Shown: positions 49,805-59,904 of the stretch, piece by piece
Numbering within the stretch: position 1 is the stretch's first letter
Layout: every line of letters starts with the position of its first letter
From: Halomicrobium katesii DSM 19301
GTDB taxonomy: Archaea; Halobacteriota; Halobacteria; Halobacteriales; Haloarculaceae
Assembly (NCBI RefSeq): GCF_000379085.1
Contig: NZ_KB905378.1
Span: 689,760-753,759 of the forward strand
Reading direction: 5' to 3'
Length of the DNA stretch: 64,000 nucleotides
Position numbers and translations under genes: made by a program
The notes under the pieces: generated by a model
Databases searched by the model: none
Told to the model about the DNA's origin: nothing
The model's input: only the letters and a program-made list of their open reading frames with translations

Positions 49805-51052
49805 TCACCGCTCAACGCCGGCCGGACCGGCCGCGAACTCGCCGCGGGCCGGTTCGGGAACGTAGTCAGCGAGGTCGGCGTCGTCGAAGTCGACGCGCTC
49901 GCCGCGTTCGGCCGCCAGATACGACGCCGCGACGAGCTTTGCCACATCCAGCCCGTCGCCCAGATCCTCGCGTGCGTTCTCGCCGGCACGGAACGCCGAG
50001 ACGACGTGCTCGTTCTGGTCCAGGTAGCCGTAGGTCGCGCCCTCCTGTGGCAGGACGGGCATCTTCCCGCGGTCGGCGGCCTGTTTCTCGACGACGTAGC
50101 CCGCGCCCTCGGCCGCGCGGTCGGAGAAGAACACGTCGGTGCCCGATTCCAGCGTGTTGATCGTCCCCGAGTACTCCGGGCCGAGCAGTTCGATCGTGAT
50201 CCGCAGCCCCGAGCCGACGAAACACCAGGAGTTGGTCGCCTCGCCCACCACGAGGTCGCCCTCGGGCGTCTCGTAGAAGACGCTCGCGGAGGCGTAGTCC
50301 TCGCCGGGCGTCTCGTGGTAGTCCACGTCGTACTCCGCGGCCAGCTCGGCGGCGTAGTCGTCCCGGCCCCACTTCAGCGTCGAGATGTCGCAGGTGACCG
50401 CGATCGGTTCCAGGTCGTCCTCGCCGGGCCGACTGAGGAGGTGCCTGTTGACCTTGTGGGAGTGACACATCATGTCCGAGAGGACGCCGCCGCCCTGCCG
50501 TTCGGGGTCCCAGAACCACGACGAGTGGGGACCAGCGTGTTCCTCGGCCGAGCGGGCGAGATAGGGCCGCCCCGCACCCTCCGCCGAGTCCCAGAGCAGT
50601 TCCTTCATCCGGTCGACGCCGGGCATGTACACCTGGTTTTCGAGGTAGGCGTGGTTCAGATCGGTCCCCTCGACCAGGTCGACGATTCGCTGGGCCTCGC
50701 CGACGGTGCGGGCGAGCGGTTTCTCCATCGCGATGCCCGCGAGGTCGGCCCCGCCCTGCTGGATCTCCTCGACGATCGCCTCGACCGTCTCGACGCGGGT
50801 GTGGTTGGGCGAGGTGACCCACACCGCGTCCACGTCCTCGTGGGCCACCAGTTCGCGCACGTCCCCCGTCGCGATCGGGTCCCCACTGCCGGCCTCGCGG
50901 CAGGCGTCCGCGACCGCCTCGGCCTTGCTGACCGTCGGGTTCATCACGCCCGTCACGTCCGCGTCGCGGATGCGTTCGAAGGTCGCCGCGTGGAACTCCC
51001 GCGTGATGAAACCGGCACCCACGAAGCCGACGCCCAGTCTGTTCGTTGCCAT
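49805..51052 (-). CDS. Gfo/Idh/MocA family oxidoreductase
   Basis: The 415-residue protein has a Rossmann start (VGFVGAGFITREFHAATFERI) and the catalytic EKP motif in GIAMEKPLARTVGEAQRIV near residue 110. The C-terminal beta-sheet domain contains HAGPHSSWFWDPERQGGGVLSDMMCHSHKVNRH; the D/H pair of GGGVLSDMMCHSH fits the substrate site. It should oxidise a sugar, inositol or related polyol with NAD(P). A second family member lies directly upstream in the same direction, suggesting a shared catabolic route. Confidence 0.88.
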   Translation of the reverse strand: MATNRLGVGFVGAGFITREFHAATFERIRDADVTGVMNPTVSKAEAVADACREAGSGDPIATGDVRELVAHEDVDAVWVTSPNHTRVETVEAIVEEIQQGGADLAGIAMEKPLARTVGEAQRIVDLVEGTDLNHAYLENQVYMPGVDRMKELLWDSAEGAGRPYLARSAEEHAGPHSSWFWDPERQGGGVLSDMMCHSHKVNRHLLSRPGEDDLEPIAVTCDISTLKWGRDDYAAELAAEYDVDYHETPGEDYASASVFYETPEGDLVVGEATNSWCFVGSGLRITIELLGPEYSGTINTLESGTDVFFSDRAAEGAGYVVEKQAADRGKMPVLPQEGATYGYLDQNEHVVSAFRAGENAREDLGDGLDVAKLVAASYLAAERGERVDFDDADLADYVPEPARGEFAAGPAGVER

Positions 51053-51118
51053 GACACACGGTACGACGGGACGTGGTAAATAGATTCGTTCGATAGTCCA
51101 AACAACGGTGGCCGTATC

Positions 51119-52267
51119 CTACAGGTCGACAGATCGGGACACCGACGCCTCGGCGATCTCCTCGGCGCTGACCTCGCGGCCCCGTTCGGCCGAGAGGTAG
51201 ATCCCCTCCATCACGAGCATGGAGTTGAGCGCGATCTCGTCGGTCCGGATCTGGTCGACCTCGCCGCGGACGGCCGCGACGAAGTGGTCGTACTGGTTCG
51301 GACGCTCGTCGACCTCGTAGCCGCTCTCGCCCCGGATCAGTCCGTGACGGGTCTCGAAGCCGTCCACGTCGATCTCGACGGTCGTCTCGTAGTCGTTCAT
51401 CGTCGTCAGGAGTTCGACCGGATCGAAGGCGATCCCGCCCTGGCTGCCGACGACGACGCCGCGCTCGTCGGGCTGGTAGGCGTGCCAGGCGGCCCGCACT
51501 TCCAGGCGAGAGCCGTCGGCCAGTCGGGCCGCGCCGGTGCCGGCGTCCTCCACGTCGTGGCCGGACTCTTCGAGACGCTCCCGGTAGAGCTCGGCGTTGT
51601 CGCCGGTCAGCTCCTCGCCGAGGCTGTCGTCGGTGTAGTCGAACGTCTGGCCGTTGACGCGCTCGACGGCAGGGTTGCCCAGCAGGTAGAGGTTGCGACC
51701 GATCTCGTAGGTGCCGATGTCGAAGACCGGCCCGCCGCCGGCCGATTCCTTCGAGACGAACGCGGGCGTCCCGTAGCCGTCGACGTACGGGCGACCACGC
51801 CGCCGAGAGTACACCGACCGGGCGAACGCGACCTCGCCGAGATCGCCCGATTCGACGAAGGTCCGCGCCGCCTGCGTCTCCGGCGTCAGCAACTCGACGT
51901 TCTGGACCGCCAGGAGCTTGTCGGCCGCCTCGGCCGCGTCGACGATGTTCTTTGCGTCGGTGTAGCTGCCGGCCAGGGGCTTCTCACAGAAGACGTGCTT
52001 GTCGGCCTCGAAGGCGGCGACCGCCATCGGCTCGTGGAGGTTGTTGTGGACGCAGACGTTGACCACGTCGATCTCCGGATCGTCGAGCATCGCCTCGAAC
52101 TCCTCGTAGACGTCCGGAATCCCGAACTCGTCGGCCAGCTCTCCCGCGGCGTCCGTGTCGATGTCCGCGATCGCCTTGACGGTCGCGCCGTCGACGGCCC
52201 GATACTTCCGGACGTGTTCTTCGCCTCGATTCCCCGCGCCGATGATGCCGATAGTGACTGTCTCCAT
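51119..52267 (-). CDS. Gfo/Idh/MocA family oxidoreductase
   Basis: The 382-residue protein shows IGIIGAGNRGEEHVRKYRAV at the N-terminus, EKP in HVFCEKPLAGSYTDAKNIV near residue 95, and GGPVFDIGTYEIGRNLYLLG in the second domain, with the family aspartate and a tyrosine in place of the usual histidine pair. It is only distantly like its downstream neighbour, from which it is separated by 66 bp, so both probably belong to one transcript of sugar or polyol metabolism. The substrate cannot be read from sequence. Confidence 0.87.
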   Translation of the reverse strand: METVTIGIIGAGNRGEEHVRKYRAVDGATVKAIADIDTDAAGELADEFGIPDVYEEFEAMLDDPEIDVVNVCVHNNLHEPMAVAAFEADKHVFCEKPLAGSYTDAKNIVDAAEAADKLLAVQNVELLTPETQAARTFVESGDLGEVAFARSVYSRRRGRPYVDGYGTPAFVSKESAGGGPVFDIGTYEIGRNLYLLGNPAVERVNGQTFDYTDDSLGEELTGDNAELYRERLEESGHDVEDAGTGAARLADGSRLEVRAAWHAYQPDERGVVVGSQGGIAFDPVELLTTMNDYETTVEIDVDGFETRHGLIRGESGYEVDERPNQYDHFVAAVRGEVDQIRTDEIALNSMLVMEGIYLSAERGREVSAEEIAEASVSRSVDL

Positions 52268-52473
52268 GATGGTGTTCGTGTCCGGGCTCGGCCGCCACTC
52301 GTCGCGACGACGGCCCGGCGATCAACTCCGGGTGTTCGGAGTATCATCGAAGATACTGTTAAATCCACCGATAGGAACAACAGCAGGTGTTAATGTTGTC
52401 GCCGATCCGACGGGATCGGTGCGGTCTGGCTCGCGACCGGCGAGGATTTCAGGCTCCGCCGTCTACCGCGGGT

Positions 52474-53091
52474 ATGTTCGAACAGCGACCCAACCGGGAC
52501 AGCGAGATCGTCCTGGTGGGCCGGTCCAACGTCGGCAAGTCGACGCTGATGCGCGAGATCACGGGCCACAGCGTCGACACCGGCCAGAAGCCCGGCGTCA
52601 CCCGCGAGCCCAACCACTTCGACTGGGCCGGTCCGGACTTCATGGTCACCGACCTCCCCGGCTTCGGGTTCATGAACGGCGTCCCCGAAGACGTGCGCGA
52701 GCAGATCAAGACCGACGTTGTCCGGTACGTCGAGGCAAACGCCGACAAGATCCTCGTCGGCATCCTCGTCCTCGACGGAAAGGCGGCCGTCGACATCATC
52801 GACCGCCACTCCGGTCCCGACGAGATCCCCCACGACGTGGAGCTGTTTCACTTCCTGCGAGACGTCGACGTCGAGCCCGTCGTCGCCGTCAACAAGATGG
52901 ACAAGGTCGACGACGAGGAAGAGCGGCTAAACGACATCTGCGATCGGCTCGGCCTCTATCCGCCGTGGCAACAGTGGCAGGAGACGATCGCGCCGATCAG
53001 CGCCAAGCGGGGCACCGTCGACGCGCTCGACGAGGCCGTCCGCCACCACCTCCACGAGGCCGGGCGAGACGATCTGTTCCAGTTCTTCTAG
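52474..53091 (+). CDS. engB: EngB-type ribosome-associated GTPase
   Basis: The 205-residue GTPase has G1 [19 protein letters not shown]2 threonine in [11 protein letters not shown]3 [11 protein letters not shown]4 AVNKMDKV and G5 [11 protein letters not shown]. This is the YihA/EngB family; bacterial members act in large-subunit assembly. ATG at 52474 gives the compact form; the in-frame upstream region lacks coding character. It is divergent from the Gfo/Idh genes and has no partner. Confidence 0.92.
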   Translation: MFEQRPNRDSEIVLVGRSNVGKSTLMREITGHSVDTGQKPGVTREPNHFDWAGPDFMVTDLPGFGFMNGVPEDVREQIKTDVVRYVEANADKILVGILVLDGKAAVDIIDRHSGPDEIPHDVELFHFLRDVDVEPVVAVNKMDKVDDEEERLNDICDRLGLYPPWQQWQETIAPISAKRGTVDALDEAVRHHLHEAGRDDLFQFF

Positions 53092-53135
53092 GCCCCTCCT
53101 CTGTGTCGGGTGCGCTTCGCGCACCGCTGGCGAGA

Positions 53136-55139
53136 TCACTCCGGGTCGAGACGCGTGACGGTGAGGTGTTCGACGGTCGACCGGGCCAGTTCCTCGGGCT
53201 GGACGCTACAGACCGTGGTGCCGACCCGGACGGGGTCGGTCAGCTCGACGCGGCGCTGGTCGAGTGGCCGCCACGACCGACCGTCCGTCGAGCAGTAGAT
53301 CGTCAGCGTGTCCCCGGCCCGGTCCACCCGGTACCACGGGGCATCGAGCGACGACTCTTCGAGGTGGCGGGTCGTCCCGCCCTCCCCTCGGCTCGTCCGC
53401 CAGTCGATTTTCGTCCCGTGGCCCGCGGTGAGCCCGACGTGTCCGTACGACGCCTCGTCGTCGAGTCCGTCTCTGATCATCAGCCCGGCGGTGCTCCACT
53501 CGTTGGCACCGTCGAGGTCGGTGAACTGCCCCTCGATCCGGACCGGCCCGTCGACGCTGGCACAGCGGAAGTGAAACTCGTTCCACTCGCCGTAGATGTT
53601 CTTGCCGGAGCCGGAGACATGCCACTCGTCGCCCTCCAGCGTCGACTCGCCCGCGACGATCACGTCCCCGACATCGACCCCGTCGGTGAGGGGGACGGTC
53701 CGGTCGGTGGCCCGAGGGGCGGACGGATCGGCGACCACGAGCGTGTTCCGGAGTTCGATGCGAGCCCCGCCGGCCCAGCTCTCCGCGACGGTGAGCTCCC
53801 AGTTGCGCTGTTCGGCGATGTTCGTGACGATGCTGAGTCCCGTTCCAGTCCCGGTCTCGGTCGTCGTGTACCCGTCTTCGAGGACGCGCTCGCGTTCGGC
53901 CTCGGGGATGCCGGGGCCGTCGTCGGCGACGTACAGCCCGCCGGATGGCAGCGGCCCGACGCGGACGGTCACGCCAGAACAGCCGTGATCGACCGCGTTC
54001 TTGAGCAGATTTTCGAGGACCGGGCGGATGCTCGAGCGAGGCGCGTTGACGACGGCGTCCGCCCCGAACTCGATCTCCAGCGACGCGGCGTCGAAGCCGA
54101 CCAGTCCCCACACGTCCTCGAGGAGGGCGGGCAGCGACACCGGACTCGACTGTCCGACGCCGACCCCCTCGGACGAGAGCGACGAGTTCTCCAGGACCGT
54201 CTGCGTGAGATCGTCGAGGATCTCGTCGATGCGCGTGATCGCCTCGCTGGCCTGTTCGAGCGTCGTCACGTCGCCGGTCTCGCGGGCCAGGGCGATCCGG
54301 CCGCTGGCGATCTGGATGGGGCTCTTCACGTCGTGTCGGATCGACCGGACGAACTCCTCCATCCGTTCGTCCTGGCACTTCAGGCGCTCGCGTCGCTCGA
54401 CGATCTCCGTGACATCGCGAGTCCAGCCGACGAGTCCGACGACCTCGCCGTCGTGTTCCCAGGGCAGTTTCGTCGTCGACGACCAGTGGGTGCCGTCGGG
54501 CGTCGTGTAACTCGCCTCTTTGTCGTAGATCGGTTCGCCCTCCTCGATGACCCGGAGATCGTCCTCGTAGGACGCGAGGGTGTTGTCCGACTCTCCGTAC
54601 ACCTCCACGTCGGTTTTGCCGATGAACTCCTCGGAGCTGAAATCGCCCGGACTCGTCGACTTGCGGAGGTGGCGAGCCGCGCGGTCCTTGACGTACACCG
54701 CGCCCTCGACGCCGTCGAGGATCGTCCTGAACATGCTACTCTCAGCGGCCTGGTCGCGGCGGCGTTCGTACCGGTCGACGGCGGCGGCGAGGCGATCGGA
54801 CAGGTCGTCGTCGTCGAGGACGATCTCGCTCGCACCGGCCTGCGTGGCGCGTGCTGCCGTCCGACCGTCCGAGTCATCGAGCGACAGGAGGATGGGGCGG
54901 TGCTCGTCGACCGCGTGAATCCGTTCACAGGCCTCGACGACCGACGCGTCGGCCGGGGCTGCCGTCACCAGCACGCAACCCACGTCGCGGCGGTCAGACA
55001 GCGTCGTGAGTGCGGCCTCGACGCTGTCGACGACGACCTCGCCGATCGGACCCGCCGAGCCAGACCGGACTGGAGCCACCGCCCGCTCGCGTCCGCCGAC
55101 CACGAGAACCGTGGTCGGGTCACTCAGTAAGTCGTCCAT
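53136..55139 (-). CDS. Cytoplasmic PAS-histidine kinase with C-terminal concanavalin-like domain
   Basis: The 667-residue protein starts with a receiver-like domain (about 8-120) that lacks the phospho-accepting aspartate at the usual place (CVLVTAAPAD). Next come a PAS domain (135-250, TILDGVEGAVYVKD), a HisKA helix with phosphorylated histidine in SIRHDVKSPI (H269), and an HATPase with ENLLKNAVDHG, DDGPGIP and GTGTGLSIV. From about 495 a beta-sandwich of the DUF1349/concanavalin type follows (STLEGDEWHVSGSGKNIYGEWNE split by loops; STAGLMIRDGLDDEAS). No membrane helix is seen, so the lectin-like part must work inside the cell. Confidence 0.88.
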   Translation of the reverse strand: MDDLLSDPTTVLVVGGRERAVAPVRSGSAGPIGEVVVDSVEAALTTLSDRRDVGCVLVTAAPADASVVEACERIHAVDEHRPILLSLDDSDGRTAARATQAGASEIVLDDDDLSDRLAAAVDRYERRRDQAAESSMFRTILDGVEGAVYVKDRAARHLRKSTSPGDFSSEEFIGKTDVEVYGESDNTLASYEDDLRVIEEGEPIYDKEASYTTPDGTHWSSTTKLPWEHDGEVVGLVGWTRDVTEIVERRERLKCQDERMEEFVRSIRHDVKSPIQIASGRIALARETGDVTTLEQASEAITRIDEILDDLTQTVLENSSLSSEGVGVGQSSPVSLPALLEDVWGLVGFDAASLEIEFGADAVVNAPRSSIRPVLENLLKNAVDHGCSGVTVRVGPLPSGGLYVADDGPGIPEAERERVLEDGYTTTETGTGTGLSIVTNIAEQRNWELTVAESWAGGARIELRNTLVVADPSAPRATDRTVPLTDGVDVGDVIVAGESTLEGDEWHVSGSGKNIYGEWNEFHFRCASVDGPVRIEGQFTDLDGANEWSTAGLMIRDGLDDEASYGHVGLTAGHGTKIDWRTSRGEGGTTRHLEESSLDAPWYRVDRAGDTLTIYCSTDGRSWRPLDQRRVELTDPVRVGTTVCSVQPEELARSTVEHLTVTRLDPE

Positions 55140-55422
55140 CAGTCACCCGTTCCGAGTGAGAGCACCAGCCGACGCGTCTTAATTCCCAGCTTTTCTTTCG
55201 ATAATCGGACGTAGTATGAACGGTTCTCGTTCTGAAACGGGTCGGAAACGAGGTGCAGCGTCCGTCGATGACGGCCCGGAACGCCGACGAATCCGTGACG
55301 GCGACAGCGACGCCACTGGGACAGGCAGTGCGAGACGGGCGAAAGACGAGGGCGACCGAGACGGTCGCCACGAACGCACCCGCTGCGCTCGCCGTGCGGG
55401 CCCGGCGAGAAGTAGCCCGGTG
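55140..55422. other. Intergenic region, no supported gene
   Basis: A promoter-like AATTCCCAGCTTTTCTTTCGATAATC in two AT-rich pieces (55178-55208) lies upstream of the kinase gene. Overlapping plus-strand frames starting near 55216 and 55268 are open but run into the antisense of the aIF1 gene and have no Shine-Dalgarno or family resemblance, so none is called. Confidence 0.5.
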
Positions 55423-55728
<306 letters not shown>

Positions 55729-55742
55729 CTACGAAATCAACG

Positions 55743-55751
55743 TATTAAATA
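55743..55751 (-). promoter_or_regulatory. TATA box of the aIF1 gene
   Basis: The minus strand reads TATTTAATA, 27-35 bp upstream of the ATG at 55716: a near-ideal haloarchaeal TATA box for a leaderless transcript. Confidence 0.65.
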
Positions 55752-55760
55752 CTGTCGGGG

Positions 55761-57971
55761 TTATTTCGCCGTGCCACGCGAGCGAACGATCTCGTCGACG
55801 AGCGAGACGGCCCGATCGGCCGCCGCCTCGTCGACCGTGCCGGCGTAGCGAGCCCGTTCTCTGATCGATGCCACCTCGCGTGCGCGCTCGTCGGCGTCGA
55901 CGGCGTCGAGATACGCTCGGACGGTCTCCTCGGCACGGCGCGGCCGGTCGTGTTCGCGCCCCAGATAGTACACGAGCCGCTGAAAGGCCCGCTCGGCGTC
56001 TCGCTCGGGGGTCGACCGGGGCTGGTAGTAGAGCCACACGCTCCGGTAGACGCACCGGCCCAGATCGCTCCGGCGCACGCCGATCACGGTCCCGACGATC
56101 GCGAGCAGCCCCAGTGCCGCCTCCCGACGGGACGGCAGCGAACTGGCCGGACCGGGGCGATCCGTCGTCGTACCGGCGGTATCGGTGGGGGACTCACCAA
56201 CCCGCGTCGCGGTCGAGATGCGGTCTTCCGGGTTGACGCCGGGACGACTCTGGGGACCGAGCGGCGTTCCCCCGGCGTCGGTATCGTTGTCGACCGGAGT
56301 GAGCGGCTGTGGGGTCGCCGTCGGCGTCGGCGACCACTCCGGGCCGCCGCTCTCGTTGGTGTCGACGGACGGGCGGTCTCGTTCGCGGGCCGACTCGACG
56401 TTCCGGTCGCGGGCGCTCTCTCGGTCGCTGGCCGGCGTCGGGTCGAACCGGACCCAGCCGTACTCTTCGAAGTAGACCTCGACCCAGGCGTGGGCGTTCT
56501 GTCCGCGCACGACCCACCGGTCCTCGGCGACCCGTTCGCCGGACGTGTAGCCGACGACCATCCGCGCCGGGATGTCCTGTGTCCGCAGCATCGTCGCCAT
56601 CGTCGTCGCGTAGTAGGTGCAGTAGCCGGCCGACATCTCGAAGAGGAAGGCGTCGGCGACGTTGCCGTCGGGACGGCGCACGTCCAGCGAGTACTCGCGG
56701 TTGTTCTCCAGCCAGCTCTCGATCGTCAGAGCCGTTTCGTAGGGCGTACGGGCGTCGCGTGTGAGCCGCTCGGTCCGCTCGCCGACGCGGTCGGGCGTGC
56801 TCGCCGGTAGCTGCGTGTACGTTTCCTCGATCCGCTGGGGGTACGCACGCGTGGTGTCGTTGAGCTGGGCGGGTGTGGCCGCGGGGACGGCGCTGGTGAC
56901 GCGGTAGCTGTCGCCCTCTCGAATGGGTGCGCCGGTCGCGAGGCCCCCGTCGCCGCCGACGCGTGTGGCGGGGTTGTCACGGCTCTGGATCGGCTTCCAG
57001 GCCGCCGGCATCACCCCGGCGTCCGTTTCGGCTCGAAAGCGCTGCTCGACGATCCGGGTCGGACCGGGCGGCTCGTCGAGTCGGTCACCGCCGTACGCGC
57101 GGCTGTTGGTCTGACTGACCCACCCGTCGCCGGTGTACCGGTCGAAGCTCCCGATCCGCCAGTAGCGAGGCTCGCTGCTGGTGACGGTAAAGCGGACCTC
57201 GGGCGAGAGGCTGATCGAGCCCTGGACCGAGAGCTGGTCGCCGCTCCGGAGGAGACTCGCCTCGACCGTGTCCGAGCCGGTGCCGTCGACGTTCAGCGAC
57301 AGCCCCGCAGTGGCGGGGACGACCGACACCAGCGACGGGACGAGGACCATCAGCGCGGCCGTCACGAGGATCGTCTCGGCGTCGACGATCGGTTCGCCGC
57401 GGCGGTCGAAGTCACCAAAGCCAAGCGCCGCCACCGCGGCGACGACCCCCGACAGCGTCGTCAGCAGGTCGGCGTCGCCGGTCAGGACCAGGAACCCCAG
57501 CGTCCCGCCCGCCGCGGCGACGGCCAGGGCGTAGCGGCGTCGCATCGCGAAGTACCACGTCAGGAAGGTGGGTGCGGGCGTGACACCGAGCACCCACGCC
57601 CGAATGTTGGTGATCCGCAGGAGCGTGTTGCCAGTCAGCAAGGAGAGCGTGTCGGTCAGCAACTCCCCGATCCGCGGCGAGCCGCTCAGTTGCTGGACGT
57701 ACCACCAGAGCCCGACCAACAGGAGGACGCCGCCGAGCGCGACGGCGCTGCGCGGGGTCAGGAGACGGGCCAGCACCGTCGCGGCGACCAGCGAGGCGGC
57801 GACGACCGCCAGAAACCGCGACGGGAGCCCGACCACGTCGATAAAAAAGTACAGCACTTGCAGCGTCGAGAGGAGCATCGCCGCGACCGCGATCAGCGCC
57901 GCAGTCCGGGTCCGTCCGGGGACGCCGTCGACGGCGGGCCAGCCGAGCCCTAGCCGATCTGCCGTGCTCAC
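55761..57971 (-). CDS. Transglutaminase-like membrane protein (TgpA/DUF3488-DUF4129 type)
   Basis: The 736-residue protein has six N-terminal membrane helices (about 20-240), an extracellular transglutaminase core with catalytic cysteine in SAGYCTYYATTMATMLR, histidine and aspartate in HAWVEVYFEEYGWVRFDPTP, a proline/threonine linker, another membrane helix near 610 and a C-terminal cytoplasmic DUF4129 segment. It is the third gene of a MoxR-DUF58-transglutaminase operon whose members are thought to act together in envelope maturation. Its ATG overlaps the DUF58 stop by four bases. Confidence 0.9.
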   Translation of the reverse strand: MSTADRLGLGWPAVDGVPGRTRTAALIAVAAMLLSTLQVLYFFIDVVGLPSRFLAVVAASLVAATVLARLLTPRSAVALGGVLLLVGLWWYVQQLSGSPRIGELLTDTLSLLTGNTLLRITNIRAWVLGVTPAPTFLTWYFAMRRRYALAVAAAGGTLGFLVLTGDADLLTTLSGVVAAVAALGFGDFDRRGEPIVDAETILVTAALMVLVPSLVSVVPATAGLSLNVDGTGSDTVEASLLRSGDQLSVQGSISLSPEVRFTVTSSEPRYWRIGSFDRYTGDGWVSQTNSRAYGGDRLDEPPGPTRIVEQRFRAETDAGVMPAAWKPIQSRDNPATRVGGDGGLATGAPIREGDSYRVTSAVPAATPAQLNDTTRAYPQRIEETYTQLPASTPDRVGERTERLTRDARTPYETALTIESWLENNREYSLDVRRPDGNVADAFLFEMSAGYCTYYATTMATMLRTQDIPARMVVGYTSGERVAEDRWVVRGQNAHAWVEVYFEEYGWVRFDPTPASDRESARDRNVESARERDRPSVDTNESGGPEWSPTPTATPQPLTPVDNDTDAGGTPLGPQSRPGVNPEDRISTATRVGESPTDTAGTTTDRPGPASSLPSRREAALGLLAIVGTVIGVRRSDLGRCVYRSVWLYYQPRSTPERDAERAFQRLVYYLGREHDRPRRAEETVRAYLDAVDADERAREVASIRERARYAGTVDEAAADRAVSLVDEIVRSRGTAK

Positions 57972-58945
57972 GAGATACCCTCCGCGATCAGCGGATTGTC
58001 GCGCGTGGTCGTCAGTTCCGTCAGTTCGTGGACGGCGTCGCCGAGCGAGACGGTCACGCCCGTGGCGTCGGCGCGGACGCGTACGTCGGCCCGGTTCCAG
58101 GCGGTCTCGTCGACGTCGCCGCTGCTCGTCCGCGCGAGGAGTTCGAGCGCCCGCTGGCGGTGGCGCTGGCCGCCGCCCGCCTCGATCGAACCGGCCGGGA
58201 CCGTCATCGCGGTGGTCAGCCCCGCCCGGAGCGCGCCGACGAGGACCGTCGCCGCGCCAGCGGCCATCTCGTCGGCGTGGCCCTCGGTCGACCGTGCCGC
58301 GATCGAGATCCCCTCGCCGCCGACGGGATCGGCGAACTCCGTCACCAGCAGGTCGTCGTGTTTGGCGCTCGACTTCCAGTGGACGTCTCGCAGCGAGTCG
58401 CCGGGCACGTACTCGCGGAGTCGGTCGAACTCGCTGCGCTGGCCGCTGTCCAGTCCCAGCGTCCGCTCGAAGGTCGTGCCGCCCAGTGAGTAGACCGCCG
58501 GATAGACGACGACCGCCGTGCGCTCGGTGACCTCGTGGCGCTGTTCGACCAGCCCGAGCACGTCCCGAACCGCGACGGTCGTCCGGGAGAGTTTGTAGAC
58601 CCCGCGTGCGTCATACCTGAGGTCGTAGCTGACCGTCGCCGGCAGCGTCCGCTCGAACTCGGCCGCCGCCGACAGGCCGTCGGCGAGCCCCTCGGTGATC
58701 GTCGCGACGCCGCGCCCCTCGACCGTCAGCGAGACGGTCCGGGACTCGCCGGGAAAGCCACGGCGGGGCTGGCTGCGCTCGACCGTCGGTGCCCCCGCCC
58801 GTTTCACCTGGAGCGCGCCGACCGCGAGGGCGATCGACAGCGGCGCGGCGACGGCGTTCAGCGACCGCGGACCCGACAGCCACGCCATCGTCACTGCCAG
58901 TCCCACGACGGCGAGCGTCGCGACGCCGCGGCGTGTCGGTCTCAT
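57968..58945 (-). CDS. DUF58 domain protein
   Basis: The 325-residue protein has two N-terminal membrane helices (VATLAVVGLAVTMAWL; LNAVAAPLSIALAVGAL) followed by a domain with the DUF58 signature SEFDRLREYVPGDSLRDVHWKSSAKHDDLLVTEF near residue 190. A von Willebrand-like fold (ISIAARSTEG) follows. DUF58 proteins work with MoxR ATPases. It overlaps both neighbours by four bases, so the three genes are tightly coupled. Confidence 0.92.
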   Translation of the reverse strand: MRPTRRGVATLAVVGLAVTMAWLSGPRSLNAVAAPLSIALAVGALQVKRAGAPTVERSQPRRGFPGESRTVSLTVEGRGVATITEGLADGLSAAAEFERTLPATVSYDLRYDARGVYKLSRTTVAVRDVLGLVEQRHEVTERTAVVVYPAVYSLGGTTFERTLGLDSGQRSEFDRLREYVPGDSLRDVHWKSSAKHDDLLVTEFADPVGGEGISIAARSTEGHADEMAAGAATVLVGALRAGLTTAMTVPAGSIEAGGGQRHRQRALELLARTSSGDVDETAWNRADVRVRADATGVTVSLGDAVHELTELTTTRDNPLIAEGIS

Positions 58946-59904
58946 TCTTCGATCGGGACAGTGTCGAGAGCCGTCCGGACCAGCCCCGCGCCGATCTGTT
59001 CGGCGGTGTCGGTTCGGATGCGGTGGGGCAACACGACGCGTGCTTCCGCGCGCACGTCGTCGGGGACGACGTAGTCCCGGCCGTCCAGCACCGCGCGGGC
59101 CTGTGCCGCCCGCAAGAGCGCGATGCTCCCGCGCGGGCTCACGCCCAGCTGGCCGTGTTCGCGGGTGTAGCGTGCCAGCCGCGTCGCGTACTCGCGAAGC
59201 GGCGCTTCGATCGTCACGTCCGAGACCGTCCGCTGAGCCCGGCGAAACTCCTCGACGCTGGCGACCGGCGAGAGGCGCTCGATCGGGTGGTCGCTGACGA
59301 CGCGAGCGAGCATGGCCGCCTCGTCGTCGGCGCTGGGGTAGCCGAGGTGGAGCTTCTTCATGAAGCGATCCAGCTCCGCCATCGGGAGCGCGTATGTCCG
59401 GTTCTGCTCGACGGTGTTCTGGGTCGCGATGACGGTGAACGGATCGGGCACGTCCCGCGTGTCCCCGTCGACCGTGACCTGCTCTTCTTCCATCGCTTCC
59501 AGCAGCGCCGACTGGGTCTTGGGCGGCGCGCGGTTGATCTCGTCGCCCAGGACGACGTTCGCGAAGATCGGTCCCTCCTGGAAGGTGAACGTCTCGGTCT
59601 GCTGATTGTACACGTTGACGCCCGTCACGTCCGACGGCAACAGATCCGGCGTGAACTGGACGCGCTTGAAGCTACCGTCGAAGGAGGCCGCGACGGCCTT
59701 CGCCAGCATCGTCTTGCCGACGCCGGGAACGTCCTCCAGTAGGATATGGCCCCGCCCCAGCATCGCGGTCAGGATGTGTTCGATTTCGTCGTGGTGGCCG
59801 ACGATGACTCGCTCGACGTTCTCGATGACCTGCGTCGCGACTCGGTTCGCCTCGCCGAGGGCGGGCTCGGATTGGGGCCCTCGCGTTGTGTCCGTATCTG
59901 TCAT
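58942..59904 (-). CDS. MoxR-family AAA+ ATPase
   Basis: From the ATG at 59904 the protein has 320 residues. Walker A LLEDVPGVGKTMLAKAVA lies near residue 58, Walker B VVLGDEINRAPPKTQSALLEAMEE near 120, sensor 1 VIATQNTVEQ, and the C-terminal lid GVSPRGSIALLRAAQARA. MoxR proteins act as chaperones for VWA/DUF58 partners. It is the first gene of the three-gene operon. The frame is open for 43 more codons upstream, but those residues lack family resemblance. Confidence 0.93.
   Translation of the reverse strand: MTDTDTTRGPQSEPALGEANRVATQVIENVERVIVGHHDEIEHILTAMLGRGHILLEDVPGVGKTMLAKAVAASFDGSFKRVQFTPDLLPSDVTGVNVYNQQTETFTFQEGPIFANVVLGDEINRAPPKTQSALLEAMEEEQVTVDGDTRDVPDPFTVIATQNTVEQNRTYALPMAELDRFMKKLHLGYPSADDEAAMLARVVSDHPIERLSPVASVEEFRRAQRTVSDVTIEAPLREYATRLARYTREHGQLGVSPRGSIALLRAAQARAVLDGRDYVVPDDVRAEARVVLPHRIRTDTAEQIGAGLVRTALDTVPIEE

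Noticed and set aside
52155..55130. 991-residue plus-strand open frame across engB and the kinase locus
   Set aside because: It overlaps engB in another frame and the kinase in antisense. Arginine-rich composition is unlike halophilic proteins.
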